From positions 1 to 64,000 of the forward strand of contig NZ_JADOUY010000002.1 of the NCBI RefSeq assembly GCF_015752285.1: 64,000 nucleotides of DNA, written 5' to 3'. Shown here in pieces: positions 33,416 through 42,460 of the stretch. Every line of letters starts with the position of its first letter. Position 1 is the stretch's first letter. A program made the translations under genes and the position numbers. This stretch comes from Mycetocola_A sp015752285 (GTDB lineage: Bacteria; Actinomycetota; Actinomycetes; Actinomycetales; Microbacteriaceae). The notes below the pieces were generated by a model. That model was not told the DNA's origin and did not search any database. It saw only the letters and a list, made by a program, of their open reading frames with translations.

Positions 33416-33444
33416 CTGTCATTACATTCGATCCTGTCATTACA
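33416..33444. promoter_or_regulatory. Direct repeat CTGTCATTACA
   Basis: Two exact copies of CTGTCATTACA (33416-33426, 33434-33444) are spaced 18 bp start to start, 54-82 bp upstream of the hydrolase operon start. Direct repeats near helical spacing are typical of AraC-family or response-regulator sites. Confidence 0.5.
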
Positions 33445-33497
33445 ACTTCCCTTACTCCGTCTGCATATCGCGCGGAGTACCGACCGAAGGGGCTCCC

Positions 33498-34325
33498 ATG
33501 AGCTATATCAAGACCCGTGACAGCGTTGACCTGTACTACAAGACCTGGGGTGAGCCGGGGGGCATCCCCGTTCTGCTTAGCCATGGCTGGCCTCTGAACG
33601 CGGACGCCTGGGAAGCACAGGCGCTCTTTCTAGCGGAGAACGGATGCTTCGTCATTACGCACGACCGTCGGGGCCACGGACGATCATCCCAGCCGTGGGA
33701 CGGCAACGAGATGGACTCGTACGCCGACGATGTCGGTGAGCTCCTCGATTTTCTTGACGTCAAAGGAGTCATCCTCGTCGGGCACTCAACCGGGGGCGGT
33801 GAAGTCGCGCGCTACATCGGCCGGCACGGAAGCGGACGGGTAGCCAAGCTCGTCCTTGTGTCGGCGGTGCCGCCGATGATGCTTCGTACCGACGATAACC
33901 CCGACGGCCTTCCCATCGAGGTGTTCGACAACATCCGAGCGGGGGAAAAGGGCGGCCGATCCCAGCTTTACAGGGATTTGGCCGACGGACCATTTTTCGG
34001 CCATAACCGCAGCGGCGACGTACCGCAGGGAGTTCGGGACGCATTCTGGTTGAACTGCCTCCAAGCCGGTCACCGTGGAGCATTCGAGTGTATTGCTGCG
34101 TTCTCGGCTACCGACTTCCGCCCCGATCTTGCGAAGGTCGATGTTCCGACTCTCGTCATCCATGGTGATGACGACCAGATCGTCCCTTTCGAAGTCGGCG
34201 GGAAGCGTTCCGCCGAGATGGTGGCGGGTGCGCAATTGAAGGTTTACGAAGGCTCGGCCCATGGCATCACCGATACCGAGAAGGAACGCCTCTCGCAAGA
34301 CCTCCTCGACTTCATCCGGTCCTAA
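33498..34325 (+). CDS. Alpha/beta hydrolase, non-heme chloroperoxidase type
   Basis: The 275-aa protein matches cofactor-free chloroperoxidase-type hydrolases: LLSHGWPLNADAWE (oxyanion HG), THDRRGHGRSSQPWDGN, nucleophile elbow VGHSTGGGE, the acid in IHGDDDQIVP and the catalytic His in GSAHGITDT. Such enzymes hydrolyse esters or lactones and can form peracids. It is first in an operon of four hydrolases and looks cytoplasmic. The ATG at 33498 lies at the family start; GGGGC precedes it. Confidence 0.93.
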   Translation: MSYIKTRDSVDLYYKTWGEPGGIPVLLSHGWPLNADAWEAQALFLAENGCFVITHDRRGHGRSSQPWDGNEMDSYADDVGELLDFLDVKGVILVGHSTGGGEVARYIGRHGSGRVAKLVLVSAVPPMMLRTDDNPDGLPIEVFDNIRAGEKGGRSQLYRDLADGPFFGHNRSGDVPQGVRDAFWLNCLQAGHRGAFECIAAFSATDFRPDLAKVDVPTLVIHGDDDQIVPFEVGGKRSAEMVAGAQLKVYEGSAHGITDTEKERLSQDLLDFIRS

Positions 34326-34346
34326 CCCCAACACGAAGGATGCACT

Positions 34347-35186
34347 ATGTCAGACAACTCTGTACCCAAACCGCCCATCGTTCTGGTCCACGGACTCTGG
34401 ATGACACCATCGAGTTGGGATACCTGGGCTCAGCGCTACCGCGGCCTCGGTCACGAAGTCATTACTCCGGGCTGGCCCGGAATCGATAGCAGGACTCCCG
34501 CGGAAGTTCGCAAGAATCCGAAACCGCTTGAGGGCCTCGGCATCAAGAAGGCCGTGGATCATTACGACCGGATCATCCGGGACCTGCCCGCGATGCCCAT
34601 CATTATGGGGCACTCCTTCGGCGGCATCTTTATCCAAATGCTGCTTGATCGCGGGCTGGGGATCGCGGGGGTCGGGGTCGAGCCCGGCCAACCCGCCGGA
34701 GTGACCGTTTTGCCGTTGACGACCCTCCGGACCGGATTTCCGATCCTGTCCAACCCCTTCCAGATCAACAAGGCAAAGCCCCTGAGCAAAGGCCATTTTC
34801 ATTTCACGTTCGGCAATGACCTCACCAGGGCCGAATCCGATCGTGAATGGGAGGCCAGCGCCGTCAACTCGGCCAACCGGATCTTCTTCGAAGGCGTCCT
34901 TTCTCTCCCGAAGAAGAAGTCAGGGATCACCCGGGTCGATTTCCTGAAGAAAAACAGGGCTCCACTCCTGCTCATCTCCGGAAGCATCGACCATGTCGCA
35001 CCACCGCCCATCCAAAAAGCGACACTCAAGAAGTACTCCGCCGGACCTTCACTGGTGGAGCGTGTGGAATTTCCGGGCCGAACCCACCGGATCGTCAGCC
35101 AGGACGGCTGGGAAGAAGTCGCCGACTACGCGCTCGACTGGGCGCTCACCCACGCAAGCGCGAACCAGTCGCAACTGCGCGCATAA
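34347..35186 (+). CDS. Alpha/beta hydrolase
   Basis: The 279-aa alpha/beta hydrolase has IVLVHGLWMTPSSWD, nucleophile elbow MGHSFGGIF, an acid-loop candidate ISGSIDHVAPP and a C-terminal FPGRTHRIV supplying the His. It lies 21 bp after the chloroperoxidase gene with AAGGATG upstream. Substrate unknown; probably a cytoplasmic esterase-like enzyme. Confidence 0.9.
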   Translation: MSDNSVPKPPIVLVHGLWMTPSSWDTWAQRYRGLGHEVITPGWPGIDSRTPAEVRKNPKPLEGLGIKKAVDHYDRIIRDLPAMPIIMGHSFGGIFIQMLLDRGLGIAGVGVEPGQPAGVTVLPLTTLRTGFPILSNPFQINKAKPLSKGHFHFTFGNDLTRAESDREWEASAVNSANRIFFEGVLSLPKKKSGITRVDFLKKNRAPLLLISGSIDHVAPPPIQKATLKKYSAGPSLVERVEFPGRTHRIVSQDGWEEVADYALDWALTHASANQSQLRA

Positions 35187-35195
35187 GGGCTCGGG

Positions 35196-36023
35196 GTGGG
35201 ATTCGTGAACGAGATCGTGCTCACTCACATTGGTGGCCCGACAGTACTCCTCGAGATGGACGGCTGGCGGATACTCACGGATCCCACCTTCGACCTGCCC
35301 GGCCGCCGCTACTCCTTCGGATTCGGCACCTCATCGGTCAAGACCGAGGCACCCGCCCTTTCGTTGGCAGATCTGGGTCACATCGACGCCGTCCTTCTGA
35401 GCCACGACCATCACGCCGACAATCTCGATGACATCGGGCGAGCTCTGCTGCCTAAGGTTCCCACCGTCGTCACCACCGTGCCGGGGTGTCGTCGGCTGGC
35501 AGCCGCGAACGTGCGAGCCCTGCGCCCCTGGTCCAGCACCCGGCTCGAACAGCCCGGCAAACGGCCAATCGTCGTGACCGCTACACCCGGCAGACACGGC
35601 CCCTTTCTGAGCCGTCCGATTGCGGGAGCGGTGATCGGATTCGCGGTGCAGCGTGAAACCGAGATGCAGACCGCGGTGTGGTTCTCCGGCGATTCTGTCT
35701 ACTACAGAGGGCTCAAGCACGTCGGCCGACGCCTGGACGTCGATGTTGCCGTTCTTCACCTGGGGGCCGTTCGTTTAGGCCTGACCGGGCCCGTTCGTTT
35801 CTCGATGAACGCGGCGCAGGCCATCGAACTCATCGCTCTCCTGAGGCCCAGGATCGCAGTGCCAGTCCACACCGACGGATGGAGCCACTTCAGCGAGGGC
35901 GCTACCAGCGCCCGAGAAGTGTTCCGCCGCGCACCGGCGGCCGTCAGATCGACGATCCGGTGGCTCATACCAGGCGTCCCCGCAACGATCGAATCGCTCG
36001 GGCGGGCACGGTCAATCTCCTAG
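35196..36023 (+). CDS. Metallo-beta-lactamase-fold hydrolase
   Basis: The 275-aa protein has the MBL metal motif SHDHHADN near residue 69, an upstream THIGGPTVLLEMDGWRILTDP strand pair, a WFSGDS metal-ligand Asp and a final PVHTDGW His. This is the pattern of UlaG/YhfI-like MBL hydrolases. The start is either GTG 35196 or GTG 35205; the latter has GGGGTGGGA just upstream. It lies 9 bp after the preceding hydrolase gene. Confidence 0.9.
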   Translation: MGFVNEIVLTHIGGPTVLLEMDGWRILTDPTFDLPGRRYSFGFGTSSVKTEAPALSLADLGHIDAVLLSHDHHADNLDDIGRALLPKVPTVVTTVPGCRRLAAANVRALRPWSSTRLEQPGKRPIVVTATPGRHGPFLSRPIAGAVIGFAVQRETEMQTAVWFSGDSVYYRGLKHVGRRLDVDVAVLHLGAVRLGLTGPVRFSMNAAQAIELIALLRPRIAVPVHTDGWSHFSEGATSAREVFRRAPAAVRSTIRWLIPGVPATIESLGRARSIS

Positions 36024-36196
36024 CCGGAGCCGAATGGACGAGGAAGCCGCTCGGTGATGCTCGTCCTTTCCATAACTCGTCGCTGACGGGCGTAGATCGA
36101 TGCTGACCGCCAGAGGACATCAGGGGTGGTAGACCCCGCCTTTCTGCCGACACTTCTATCCGAAGCGAATCGCCATACCAAGTAAGGAGATCCATC

Positions 36197-37048
36197 ATGC
36201 AACTCAAGTCTGAAAGTCGACGCAAACCGCTCCGTTTCGCCATTCTGGCGCTACTCACCTTGTTCCTCGCGAGCATCACCTTCGCGGCCCCTGCGACGGC
36301 GACACCCGCCAAAGAAGGCGGGGGCAAAGGAAGCCCAAAGCCGGCGATCGTTCTCGTCCACGGGGCCTTCGCGGACGCCTCGGGATGGTCGGATGTGATC
36401 GAACGGCTACAGCGAGAGGGACACACTGTTTACGCTCCGCCCAACACCCTGAGAGGTGTCGCCAGCGACTCCGAGTACCTTCGAGCGTTCCTCTCCACCA
36501 TCACGGGTCCGGTCGTTCTTGTGGGCCACTCATATGGTGGAGCCCTGATCACGAACGCTGCCACTGGGAACAGGAACGTCAAGGCATTGGTCTATATAGC
36601 CGCCTATGCGCTGGACGAAGGTGAGTCGGTTCAGCAAGCCAATGCGCTCGGTGGCGGACACACCGACGTGGTCGATCACCTGATCTTCCGCCCGTTCCCC
36701 GGAGCGAGTGAAGGAGATCAGGATGCGTACATCGATCCGGCCTACTTCCACCGACTCTTCGCACAAGACCTGTCGAAGAACGAAGCGGCCGTCATGGCTG
36801 CGAGCCAGAGACCCGGCGCACTCGCGTCCCTGGTCACGCCCTCCGGGGTCCCGGCCTGGAAGACCATCCCCAGCTGGTACATGGTCGCCTCCAACGACAA
36901 CATCATCCCGCCCGAGGCCGAACGAGCAATGGCGAAAAGAGCCGGCGCAAAAACGGTCGAGATCAAAAGCTCACATGTTCCCATGATGAGCCAACCCAAG
37001 AAGGTCGTCGACCTTATTCTCAGTGCGGTGAAATCGACCCGGAAGTAG
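36197..37048 (+). CDS. Secreted alpha/beta hydrolase
   Basis: The 283-aa protein begins with a signal peptide (MQLKSESRRKPLRF, then hydrophobic AILALLTLFLASITFA, cleavage likely after ATATPA). The hydrolase fold follows: IVLVHGAFADASGW, nucleophile elbow VGHSYGGAL, PSWYMVASNDNIIPP for the acid, and SSHVPMMSQP for the His. It resembles exported salicylate-esterase/EstA-like alpha/beta hydrolases. TAAGGAG lies 9 nt before the ATG. It closes the hydrolase operon and is the only exported member. Confidence 0.9.
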   Translation: MQLKSESRRKPLRFAILALLTLFLASITFAAPATATPAKEGGGKGSPKPAIVLVHGAFADASGWSDVIERLQREGHTVYAPPNTLRGVASDSEYLRAFLSTITGPVVLVGHSYGGALITNAATGNRNVKALVYIAAYALDEGESVQQANALGGGHTDVVDHLIFRPFPGASEGDQDAYIDPAYFHRLFAQDLSKNEAAVMAASQRPGALASLVTPSGVPAWKTIPSWYMVASNDNIIPPEAERAMAKRAGAKTVEIKSSHVPMMSQPKKVVDLILSAVKSTRK

Positions 37049-37054
37049 TGCACG

Positions 37055-37089
37055 ACGGTCGGACGGGTCGTGCCGCCCCGTCCGACCGT
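37055..37089 (+). terminator. Perfect 13-bp hairpin after the hydrolase operon
   Basis: ACGGTCGGACGGG (37055-37067) and CCCGTCCGACCGT (37077-37089) form a perfect stem with a 9-nt loop, starting 7 bp after the stop codon of the secreted hydrolase. No U-run follows, as is common for actinobacterial terminators. Confidence 0.75.
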
Positions 37090-37273
37090 TCCAACGCTCG
37101 CCGTTTCCTCGCCCTGCTGACCAAACCGGTCAAGGTCGACAGTGCGATGACCCGGGGACGATCTGTCCGAGTCTCCTTGAGGAGGCTGATACCCGCGGCG
37201 GGCTCGAAGCGCCGTGATACAGGTCGCGACATAGGGCCGACCTTCATGAGAATGCTGCCGACAGTCAGGCCCA

Positions 37274-38335
37274 CTACGGAGTGAGGGCGACGGCGTTGCC
37301 TTGAGCCTGGAGGCTCAACTCGGCCGCTTTGAGCGCATGCGCCTGTGTCATCGCCGTTTCGGTTCGCTCCAGGCAATCGCGGATGAGCTGCCCGAAGAAG
37401 GGGAAGCCTGTCATTCCATTGGCATCGAATCGGTACTGGCCATCGTCGTTCACGAGCAGCACCTGCCCGCCGCCATTGTCCGTTGTGATGTCGATGTATT
37501 TGCGGAGCTCGAGATATCCATCAGTTCCGAGAATCAACGTCCGGCCGTCGCCGAACACGCCCAACCCCTCCGGGGTGAACCAGTCGACCCGCACGTATCC
37601 CGTGGACCCGTTATCGAGGATGACGTGCGCGTCGCCGAAGTCCTGCAAGCCAGGAGTCTCGGGATGCGCATAGTTCGCGATCGTCGAGACTGAGACTCGT
37701 CCGTCTGCAGCTCCCGTGTAGAACAGCATCTGCTCGAAGTTGTGACTGCCGATATCGCAGAGGATGCCGCCGTACTGCGCGGGGTCGTAGAACCAGTCGG
37801 GCCGGCCGCTGCCCACGCGATGTGGGCCGAAGCACACGACCTGCAGGACCTTCCCGATGGCGTCCCGCTCGATGAGCTGCCCGGCCAAAATGGCGGCTTC
37901 GTTGTGCAAGCGTTCGCCGTAGTAGACGGCGTACTTGCGCCCGGTGCGGGCCGTTGTCTCGCGCACCGCCTCGAGCTGGGCGAATGTGGTCACCGGTGCC
38001 TTGTCGACGAACGCATCTTTGCCGGCCTCCATCGCGCGGAGCCCGATCGGAGCCCGCTCTGACGCTATTGCCGCGCTCGCTACGAGACGCACGTCCGGGT
38101 CGTCGAGCACCTCCTGCTCGGAACCGGCCACTCGAGCAGTCGGATATCTTTTCACGAAATCTGCTGCCCGATCTGGGTCGCTATCGAACACCCATTTCAC
38201 CGTCGCACCGGCGCCGATCAGGCCGTCGGTCATGCCGTAGATGTGGCCGTGGTCGAGGCCGACGGCCGCAAACACGAACTGGCCGGACTCAACAACCGGC
38301 TGGGGGAGTGGGTCGAATGTGTATGGATGCGTCAT
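37274..38335 (-). CDS. Gfo/Idh/MocA-family oxidoreductase
   Basis: The 353-aa protein has an NAD(P)-binding Rossmann N-terminus (FVFAAVGLDHGHIYG, a variant of GxGxxG), DKAPVTTFAQLEAV in the EKP position, and YYGERLHNEAAI and CDIGSHNFEQM in the catalytic domain. Such enzymes oxidise or reduce sugars, inositols or their derivatives. The ATG at 38333-38335 follows GAGGAGAA. It is the second gene after another Gfo/Idh/MocA member, 49 bp away. Confidence 0.92.
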   Translation of the reverse strand: MTHPYTFDPLPQPVVESGQFVFAAVGLDHGHIYGMTDGLIGAGATVKWVFDSDPDRAADFVKRYPTARVAGSEQEVLDDPDVRLVASAAIASERAPIGLRAMEAGKDAFVDKAPVTTFAQLEAVRETTARTGRKYAVYYGERLHNEAAILAGQLIERDAIGKVLQVVCFGPHRVGSGRPDWFYDPAQYGGILCDIGSHNFEQMLFYTGAADGRVSVSTIANYAHPETPGLQDFGDAHVILDNGSTGYVRVDWFTPEGLGVFGDGRTLILGTDGYLELRKYIDITTDNGGGQVLLVNDDGQYRFDANGMTGFPFFGQLIRDCLERTETAMTQAHALKAAELSLQAQGNAVALTP

Positions 38336-38384
38336 GGTTTGTTCTCCTCTAGTTGCTGCATCAGATCCCGTTTCTATGACGTGC

Positions 38385-39518
38385 TCAGGTGGCCGCCACC
38401 TCGGCAAGGGCACGGCGCTTCTCATAGAAGCGCGGCGCGCGCGCTTCAAGCTGGCCAGCCCGGTAGTAGGGGTCGAGTGACGACAGGGGAAGGGAGACAA
38501 CTTCTTTCTCTATCCCGGCCTTGTAGATTGCGGTCACCACTTCCACCGCATTGCGGCCATCCTGCCCGTCGGGAACGGGTGGACGTTCGTGCTTGACGGC
38601 GTCGAGAAATTCACCGATTTGCCCACGATGACCTTGATAGTTCAGTGCCTTGTGCTGTGTCGCGACGGCCTCGATACTCTCGACGATCTCATGGGCACCA
38701 CCCTTCTCGGGGAAACCTCCTGCGCCAGAGAGCTCGGCGATGACGCGCCACGGCTGGGAGACTCGGGCGTGCTCGCCTTGAATAACGATCTCCTGTTCCT
38801 CGCCGTGGTGGACGACGGAACTCGTGAGTTGGGCAAGGCCGCGTTCATACCGGAGCACAGCGACTGAGAGGTCCTCGACCTCGGCGTTGTCATGCTGCGC
38901 GTTCGCAAGCATCGCCGTGATCTCGCTGGGGCGGCCGAGCAGCCAGAGGAGGAGGTCGATGTGATGAATGGCGTGGTTCAGTGTGGACCCGCCACCCTCG
39001 TTCTCCCAGGTGCCTCGCCACCACAGGTCGTAGTACGGCAGTCCTCGCCACCAGGCAGAGTCGACACGCACGTGCGAAATGGAGCCGAGCAGACCCGAAT
39101 CGACGACCTCCTTGAGCGTTGCGAGGTCGTCGCGGAAGCGGTTCTGCGCCACGACAGATAGCGCCTTCCCTGAACGCAGCTGTGCCGCGAGCATGGCATC
39201 GCATTCTTCCAGGGAGGGGGCCATCGGCTTCTCGACGAGCACGTTCACCCCAGCGTCGAGCGCCGCGACCGCGAGGTCCGCGTGCGTGCTCGGCGGTGTA
39301 GCAATGCTGACGACGTCGAGGTTGGCCCCCGCGATCATGGCAAGAGGGTCGTCGAAGCAGACCGCGTTCGCGAGCCCGAAGCTCTTCGCCTTCTGTGCTG
39401 CCTTGCCGGGGACGACATCTCCGAGCGCCACGATCTCGCACTCGCCCGGAAACGTGAGATACCCGCTGATATGCGCATCGGCGATTCCGCCGGTTCCGAT
39501 GATTCCTATCCTGAGCAT
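38385..39518 (-). CDS. Gfo/Idh/MocA-family oxidoreductase
   Basis: The 377-aa protein has the canonical motifs: GIIGTGGIADAHI (NAD-binding), SIATPPSTHADLA, the catalytic EKP in VNVLVEKPMAPSLEEC, and GGGSTLNHAIHHIDLLLWLLG. It is cytoplasmic and NAD(P)-dependent, with a likely sugar or inositol substrate. It leads a pair with the 37274 gene and is divergent from a LacI-type regulator, from which it is separated by a repeated operator. Confidence 0.93.
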   Translation of the reverse strand: MLRIGIIGTGGIADAHISGYLTFPGECEIVALGDVVPGKAAQKAKSFGLANAVCFDDPLAMIAGANLDVVSIATPPSTHADLAVAALDAGVNVLVEKPMAPSLEECDAMLAAQLRSGKALSVVAQNRFRDDLATLKEVVDSGLLGSISHVRVDSAWWRGLPYYDLWWRGTWENEGGGSTLNHAIHHIDLLLWLLGRPSEITAMLANAQHDNAEVEDLSVAVLRYERGLAQLTSSVVHHGEEQEIVIQGEHARVSQPWRVIAELSGAGGFPEKGGAHEIVESIEAVATQHKALNYQGHRGQIGEFLDAVKHERPPVPDGQDGRNAVEVVTAIYKAGIEKEVVSLPLSSLDPYYRAGQLEARAPRFYEKRRALAEVAAT

Positions 39519-39592
39519 GTGCGCCTTCTTTCAAGAGGGAGGGATTGTCTCTCACCAGGCGACCCCGCACAGTCGTACGCGGTCTGGGCAAG

Positions 39593-39628
39593 AATACGTA
39601 TTACTAATACGTATTACTACTTCGTATT
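39593..39628. promoter_or_regulatory. Three-unit 13-bp operator repeat (AATACGTATTACT)
   Basis: Palindromic units AATACGTATT at 39593-39602 and 39606-39615 and a degenerate ACTTCGTATT at 39619-39628 recur with exact 13-bp spacing. They lie between the Gfo/Idh/MocA pair and the LacI gene, 70-106 bp upstream of the LacI start. The symmetric core with a central CG fits a LacI/GalR-type operator. Confidence 0.8.
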
Positions 39629-39698
39629 AGCTAGTATGGGGATCGTGACGACTTCCGTCAAGAGAACACGTCGTGAAGGCACCTGAGTAAGGAACCGA

Positions 39699-40745
39699 AT
39701 GAACAAGCGACCCACCAGTCGCGATGTCGCCCGGCTCGCGGGCGTGTCGCAGTCCACTGTGTCGTTTGTTTTCAACGGACGCGATGGGATCTCCGAAGCG
39801 ACCCGAGATCGTGTTCAGGCTGCCGCAGCAGAGCTGAACTACCGACCGAACCTCGCGGCACGCTCGATGCGCACGCAGCGAACTGGAAGGCTGGCAGTGG
39901 TCATTCCGGTCACAGGGCTGAATCTATTCCCGGTCCTCGAGGGAGCCGTAACTGTGGCGCGAGAAGCGGGCTACGTGGTTGAGGTCGTGACTCTCTCGCA
40001 CGTCGCTGCTGAACGGGAAGCAGAATTGAGTGCGCTGATCGGCTCCGGGGAGTATGAGGGTTTCCTGGCCCTGACTCCGATATCCGGGCAGTTTGGGACC
40101 GGAAGCTCGGAGCCTGTCGTCCTTTCGTTGTCCGAGTTCGACGATGAACTTCATGCAACCGGCGAGTTGATGGACGCACGGCCGATGGTCGAGATGATGG
40201 AAAAGCTCGTGGACCTCGGGCATCGGAGATTCGTTCACATCGCGGGTCCTTCTGACTATCCCTCTGCCGTCGCACGTCGCCAGACATACCTCGCCACGGT
40301 GGAGCGGCTCGAGGTGGAATCGCTCGGCGTTCTCGGGGGCAGTTGGAGCGGCATGGACGCGTATGAGTCCGTGTTGAGCCTGCCAGACACAGCCCCACCC
40401 CTTGCTGTCCTCGCCGCGAACGATGTTCTCGCTGCGGCAGCGATCCGGGCCGCATTCAGCCGGGGTTGGACCGTTCCCGGAGACATGAGCGTAACCGGCT
40501 GGGACGACGTCTCGATAGGCGCGTTCATGGTGCCCTCGCTGACGAGTGTGTTTCAGGATCGACCCCGGCTGGGCGCGTACTCGATGCGCCGACTCATCGC
40601 GAGGATCCGTGGTGAGGAGTCGCCGGCACGCGACGTGGGAATTCAGCGAGTCGTTTGGCGCGAGTCAATATCACCGCCCAGGACAGCAGCGAGCCCAATA
40701 GCGCGCGTAGCTCGTGAATCTGTTGCGGAGCCTCATCAGGGATAA
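39699..40745 (+). CDS. LacI-family transcriptional regulator
   Basis: The 348-aa protein opens with a LacI HTH (RPTSRDVARLAGVSQSTVSF, VFNGRDGISEATRDRV, AAELNYRPNLAARSMRT). A periplasmic-binding-like sensor domain follows (RLAVVIPVTGLNLFPVLEGA; AANDVLAAAAIRAA; SVTGWDDVSIGAFMVPSLTS). It is divergent from the two Gfo/Idh/MocA genes and should repress them in the absence of a sugar-like inducer. The ATG at 39699 follows AAGGAACCG. Confidence 0.94.
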   Translation: MNKRPTSRDVARLAGVSQSTVSFVFNGRDGISEATRDRVQAAAAELNYRPNLAARSMRTQRTGRLAVVIPVTGLNLFPVLEGAVTVAREAGYVVEVVTLSHVAAEREAELSALIGSGEYEGFLALTPISGQFGTGSSEPVVLSLSEFDDELHATGELMDARPMVEMMEKLVDLGHRRFVHIAGPSDYPSAVARRQTYLATVERLEVESLGVLGGSWSGMDAYESVLSLPDTAPPLAVLAANDVLAAAAIRAAFSRGWTVPGDMSVTGWDDVSIGAFMVPSLTSVFQDRPRLGAYSMRRLIARIRGEESPARDVGIQRVVWRESISPPRTAASPIARVARESVAEPHQG

Positions 40746-40798
40746 AAAACCTCTACGTGACTGTGTGAGTAGTCTGCAGCCGAATGCTCCGTACTGCG

Positions 40799-42460
40799 TC
40801 ACATCCGTCTTTCATCGATCGCTCTGGCCGTCCGACCGATGTGTGAGCGAGCGTGCGTGATCGCGGGCTCGAGTTCGTCGAACAGGTGGTTGGGGTGACG
40901 GAGTGAGCCGATGACGTCCAGTCGCTCGAGGACTCGCTGATGTTCGGGTCGGATGCCTTTGAGCAGCACCGTCACTCCGCGCCGTTCCAGTGCACCCACG
41001 AGGTCAGCAAGGGAGTGCGCACCAGTGGCGTCGATGAGTTGCAATTGTGACATCCGCAGAATCACGACCTGGATGCCGCGATGGTCGCTGATGCGGTCGA
41101 GGATCCGCTCGGCCGCACCAAAGAACATCGAGCCATCGACTCGAAACAGCGCGATCTGTTCATCGCCGGCAATGGGGGAGCCAGGCAACTCCTCCCGATG
41201 GACGCCGCTGGCCTCGCCGAGGGCACGCAGGGCGAAGAACGCTGCAACGGCGATGCCGATGCCGACGGCGATGACGAGGTCGAAGCTCACGGTGATCACC
41301 GCAGTGATCACAAAGACGGCAGCGTCGGATCGGGTGGATCGCATCACCTGCTTGATGGTTCGGAGGGAGATCATTCTGGCCGCAGTGACCATGAGAACCC
41401 CGGCGAGTGCGGCAAGCGGGATCACCCCGACAACGTTCGCTGCCAGGTAGACGACAGCGAGCAGAGACAGCGAATGCACAATTGCAGACAGTCGCGTTCG
41501 GGCGCCGGAGCGCACGTTGACCGCGGTTCGGGCGATGGCACCCGTCGCCGGCATCCCGCCGAAGAACCCTGACGCCACCGAGGCGAGTCCCTGCCCGACA
41601 AGTTCACGATCGGCGTTGAAGGGACCGGTGTCGGCCATTGACCCAGCGACTCGTGCCGACAGGAGTGACTCGATCGTTGCCAACGCGGCGATGGCAAACG
41701 CCGGCCCCAGAAGGCTCGTCACTGTTTCTGTGTCGAGCATCGGCAAGGCCGGCAGCGGTAGCGAGCGCGGCAGCTCCCCGATCGTGGCGAGCGGAACGTC
41801 GACAACGGATGTGATGAGCGTCACGACGGCAATCGCCATGAAGGATGCAGGAAGTCGGCCGCTGATTCGACCGAGGAGCAGCATGGCGGTGGCGACGGCA
41901 GCAACAGTCGCGAGGGGAAACATGGCGGTTGGCCAATGCGCGATGAGCGCAGATTGCGTCGCGGCGATCACCGCATTGGTGCTGTGCCCGGTGTTGACCA
42001 CACCAACGGCGGCAGGCACCTGTTGGAGAAAGATGATCACGCCGATGCCGACCGTGAACCCCTCGATTACCGGCCACGGAATGACGCTCACCGTTCGCCC
42101 CAGTCTCAGCACGCCAGCGGCCAGAACCATGATGCCTGCGAGGATGCTGACGAACGCCACGGAGCCGATACCGTGGCTGACCACGATCGGGGCGAGCACC
42201 ACGACCATCGCACCGGTGGGGCCAGATACCTGCACGTTGGAACCGCCGAACACCGCAGCGACGAGACCGGCGACGATTGCGGTGATGAGTCCGGCCTCAG
42301 CACCGACGCCGGAGCTCACGCCGAACGCTAATGCGAGAGGCAGCGCCACGATGCCCACCGTGACTCCGGCAACCAGGTCGCCGCGCCAGCTCTGGCGAAG
42401 ATTCCTGTAGTCCAGGCGACTGGGAAGGAGAGATCTGAGCGAGCGCGGTGAGCCCGTCAT
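40799..42460 (-). CDS. SulP-family anion transporter with STAS domain
   Basis: The 553-aa protein has a hydrophobic SulP core of about 10-12 helices (GDLVAGVTVGIVALPLALAF, SGPTGAMVVVLAPIVVSHG, ATIESLLSARVAGSM) and a C-terminal STAS domain (FRVDGSMFFGAAERILD, RMSQLQLIDATGAHSLADLV). SulP proteins carry sulfate, bicarbonate or related anions. Its start overlaps the P-ATPase stop by 4 bp (ATGA), so the two are co-translated in a DoxX-ATPase-SulP operon. Confidence 0.93.
   Translation of the reverse strand: MTGSPRSLRSLLPSRLDYRNLRQSWRGDLVAGVTVGIVALPLALAFGVSSGVGAEAGLITAIVAGLVAAVFGGSNVQVSGPTGAMVVVLAPIVVSHGIGSVAFVSILAGIMVLAAGVLRLGRTVSVIPWPVIEGFTVGIGVIIFLQQVPAAVGVVNTGHSTNAVIAATQSALIAHWPTAMFPLATVAAVATAMLLLGRISGRLPASFMAIAVVTLITSVVDVPLATIGELPRSLPLPALPMLDTETVTSLLGPAFAIAALATIESLLSARVAGSMADTGPFNADRELVGQGLASVASGFFGGMPATGAIARTAVNVRSGARTRLSAIVHSLSLLAVVYLAANVVGVIPLAALAGVLMVTAARMISLRTIKQVMRSTRSDAAVFVITAVITVSFDLVIAVGIGIAVAAFFALRALGEASGVHREELPGSPIAGDEQIALFRVDGSMFFGAAERILDRISDHRGIQVVILRMSQLQLIDATGAHSLADLVGALERRGVTVLLKGIRPEHQRVLERLDVIGSLRHPNHLFDELEPAITHARSHIGRTARAIDERRM

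Larger units (their letters stand above)
33178..33497. other. Intergenic region rich in short repeats, hydrolase operon promoter
   Basis: This 320-bp divergent region contains several TGTGCA/TGCACA elements (33291-33296, 33303-33308, 33373-33388) and a direct repeat CTGTCATTACA (33416-33426 and 33434-33444). It carries the promoters of the SDR and the four-hydrolase operon. I see no gene in it. Confidence 0.5.

Noticed and set aside
37090..37273. Possible small gene between the hydrolase operon hairpin and the Gfo/Idh/MocA gene.
   Set aside because: Frames on both strands are Arg-rich without ribosome sites and overlap the hairpin or the neighbouring stop.
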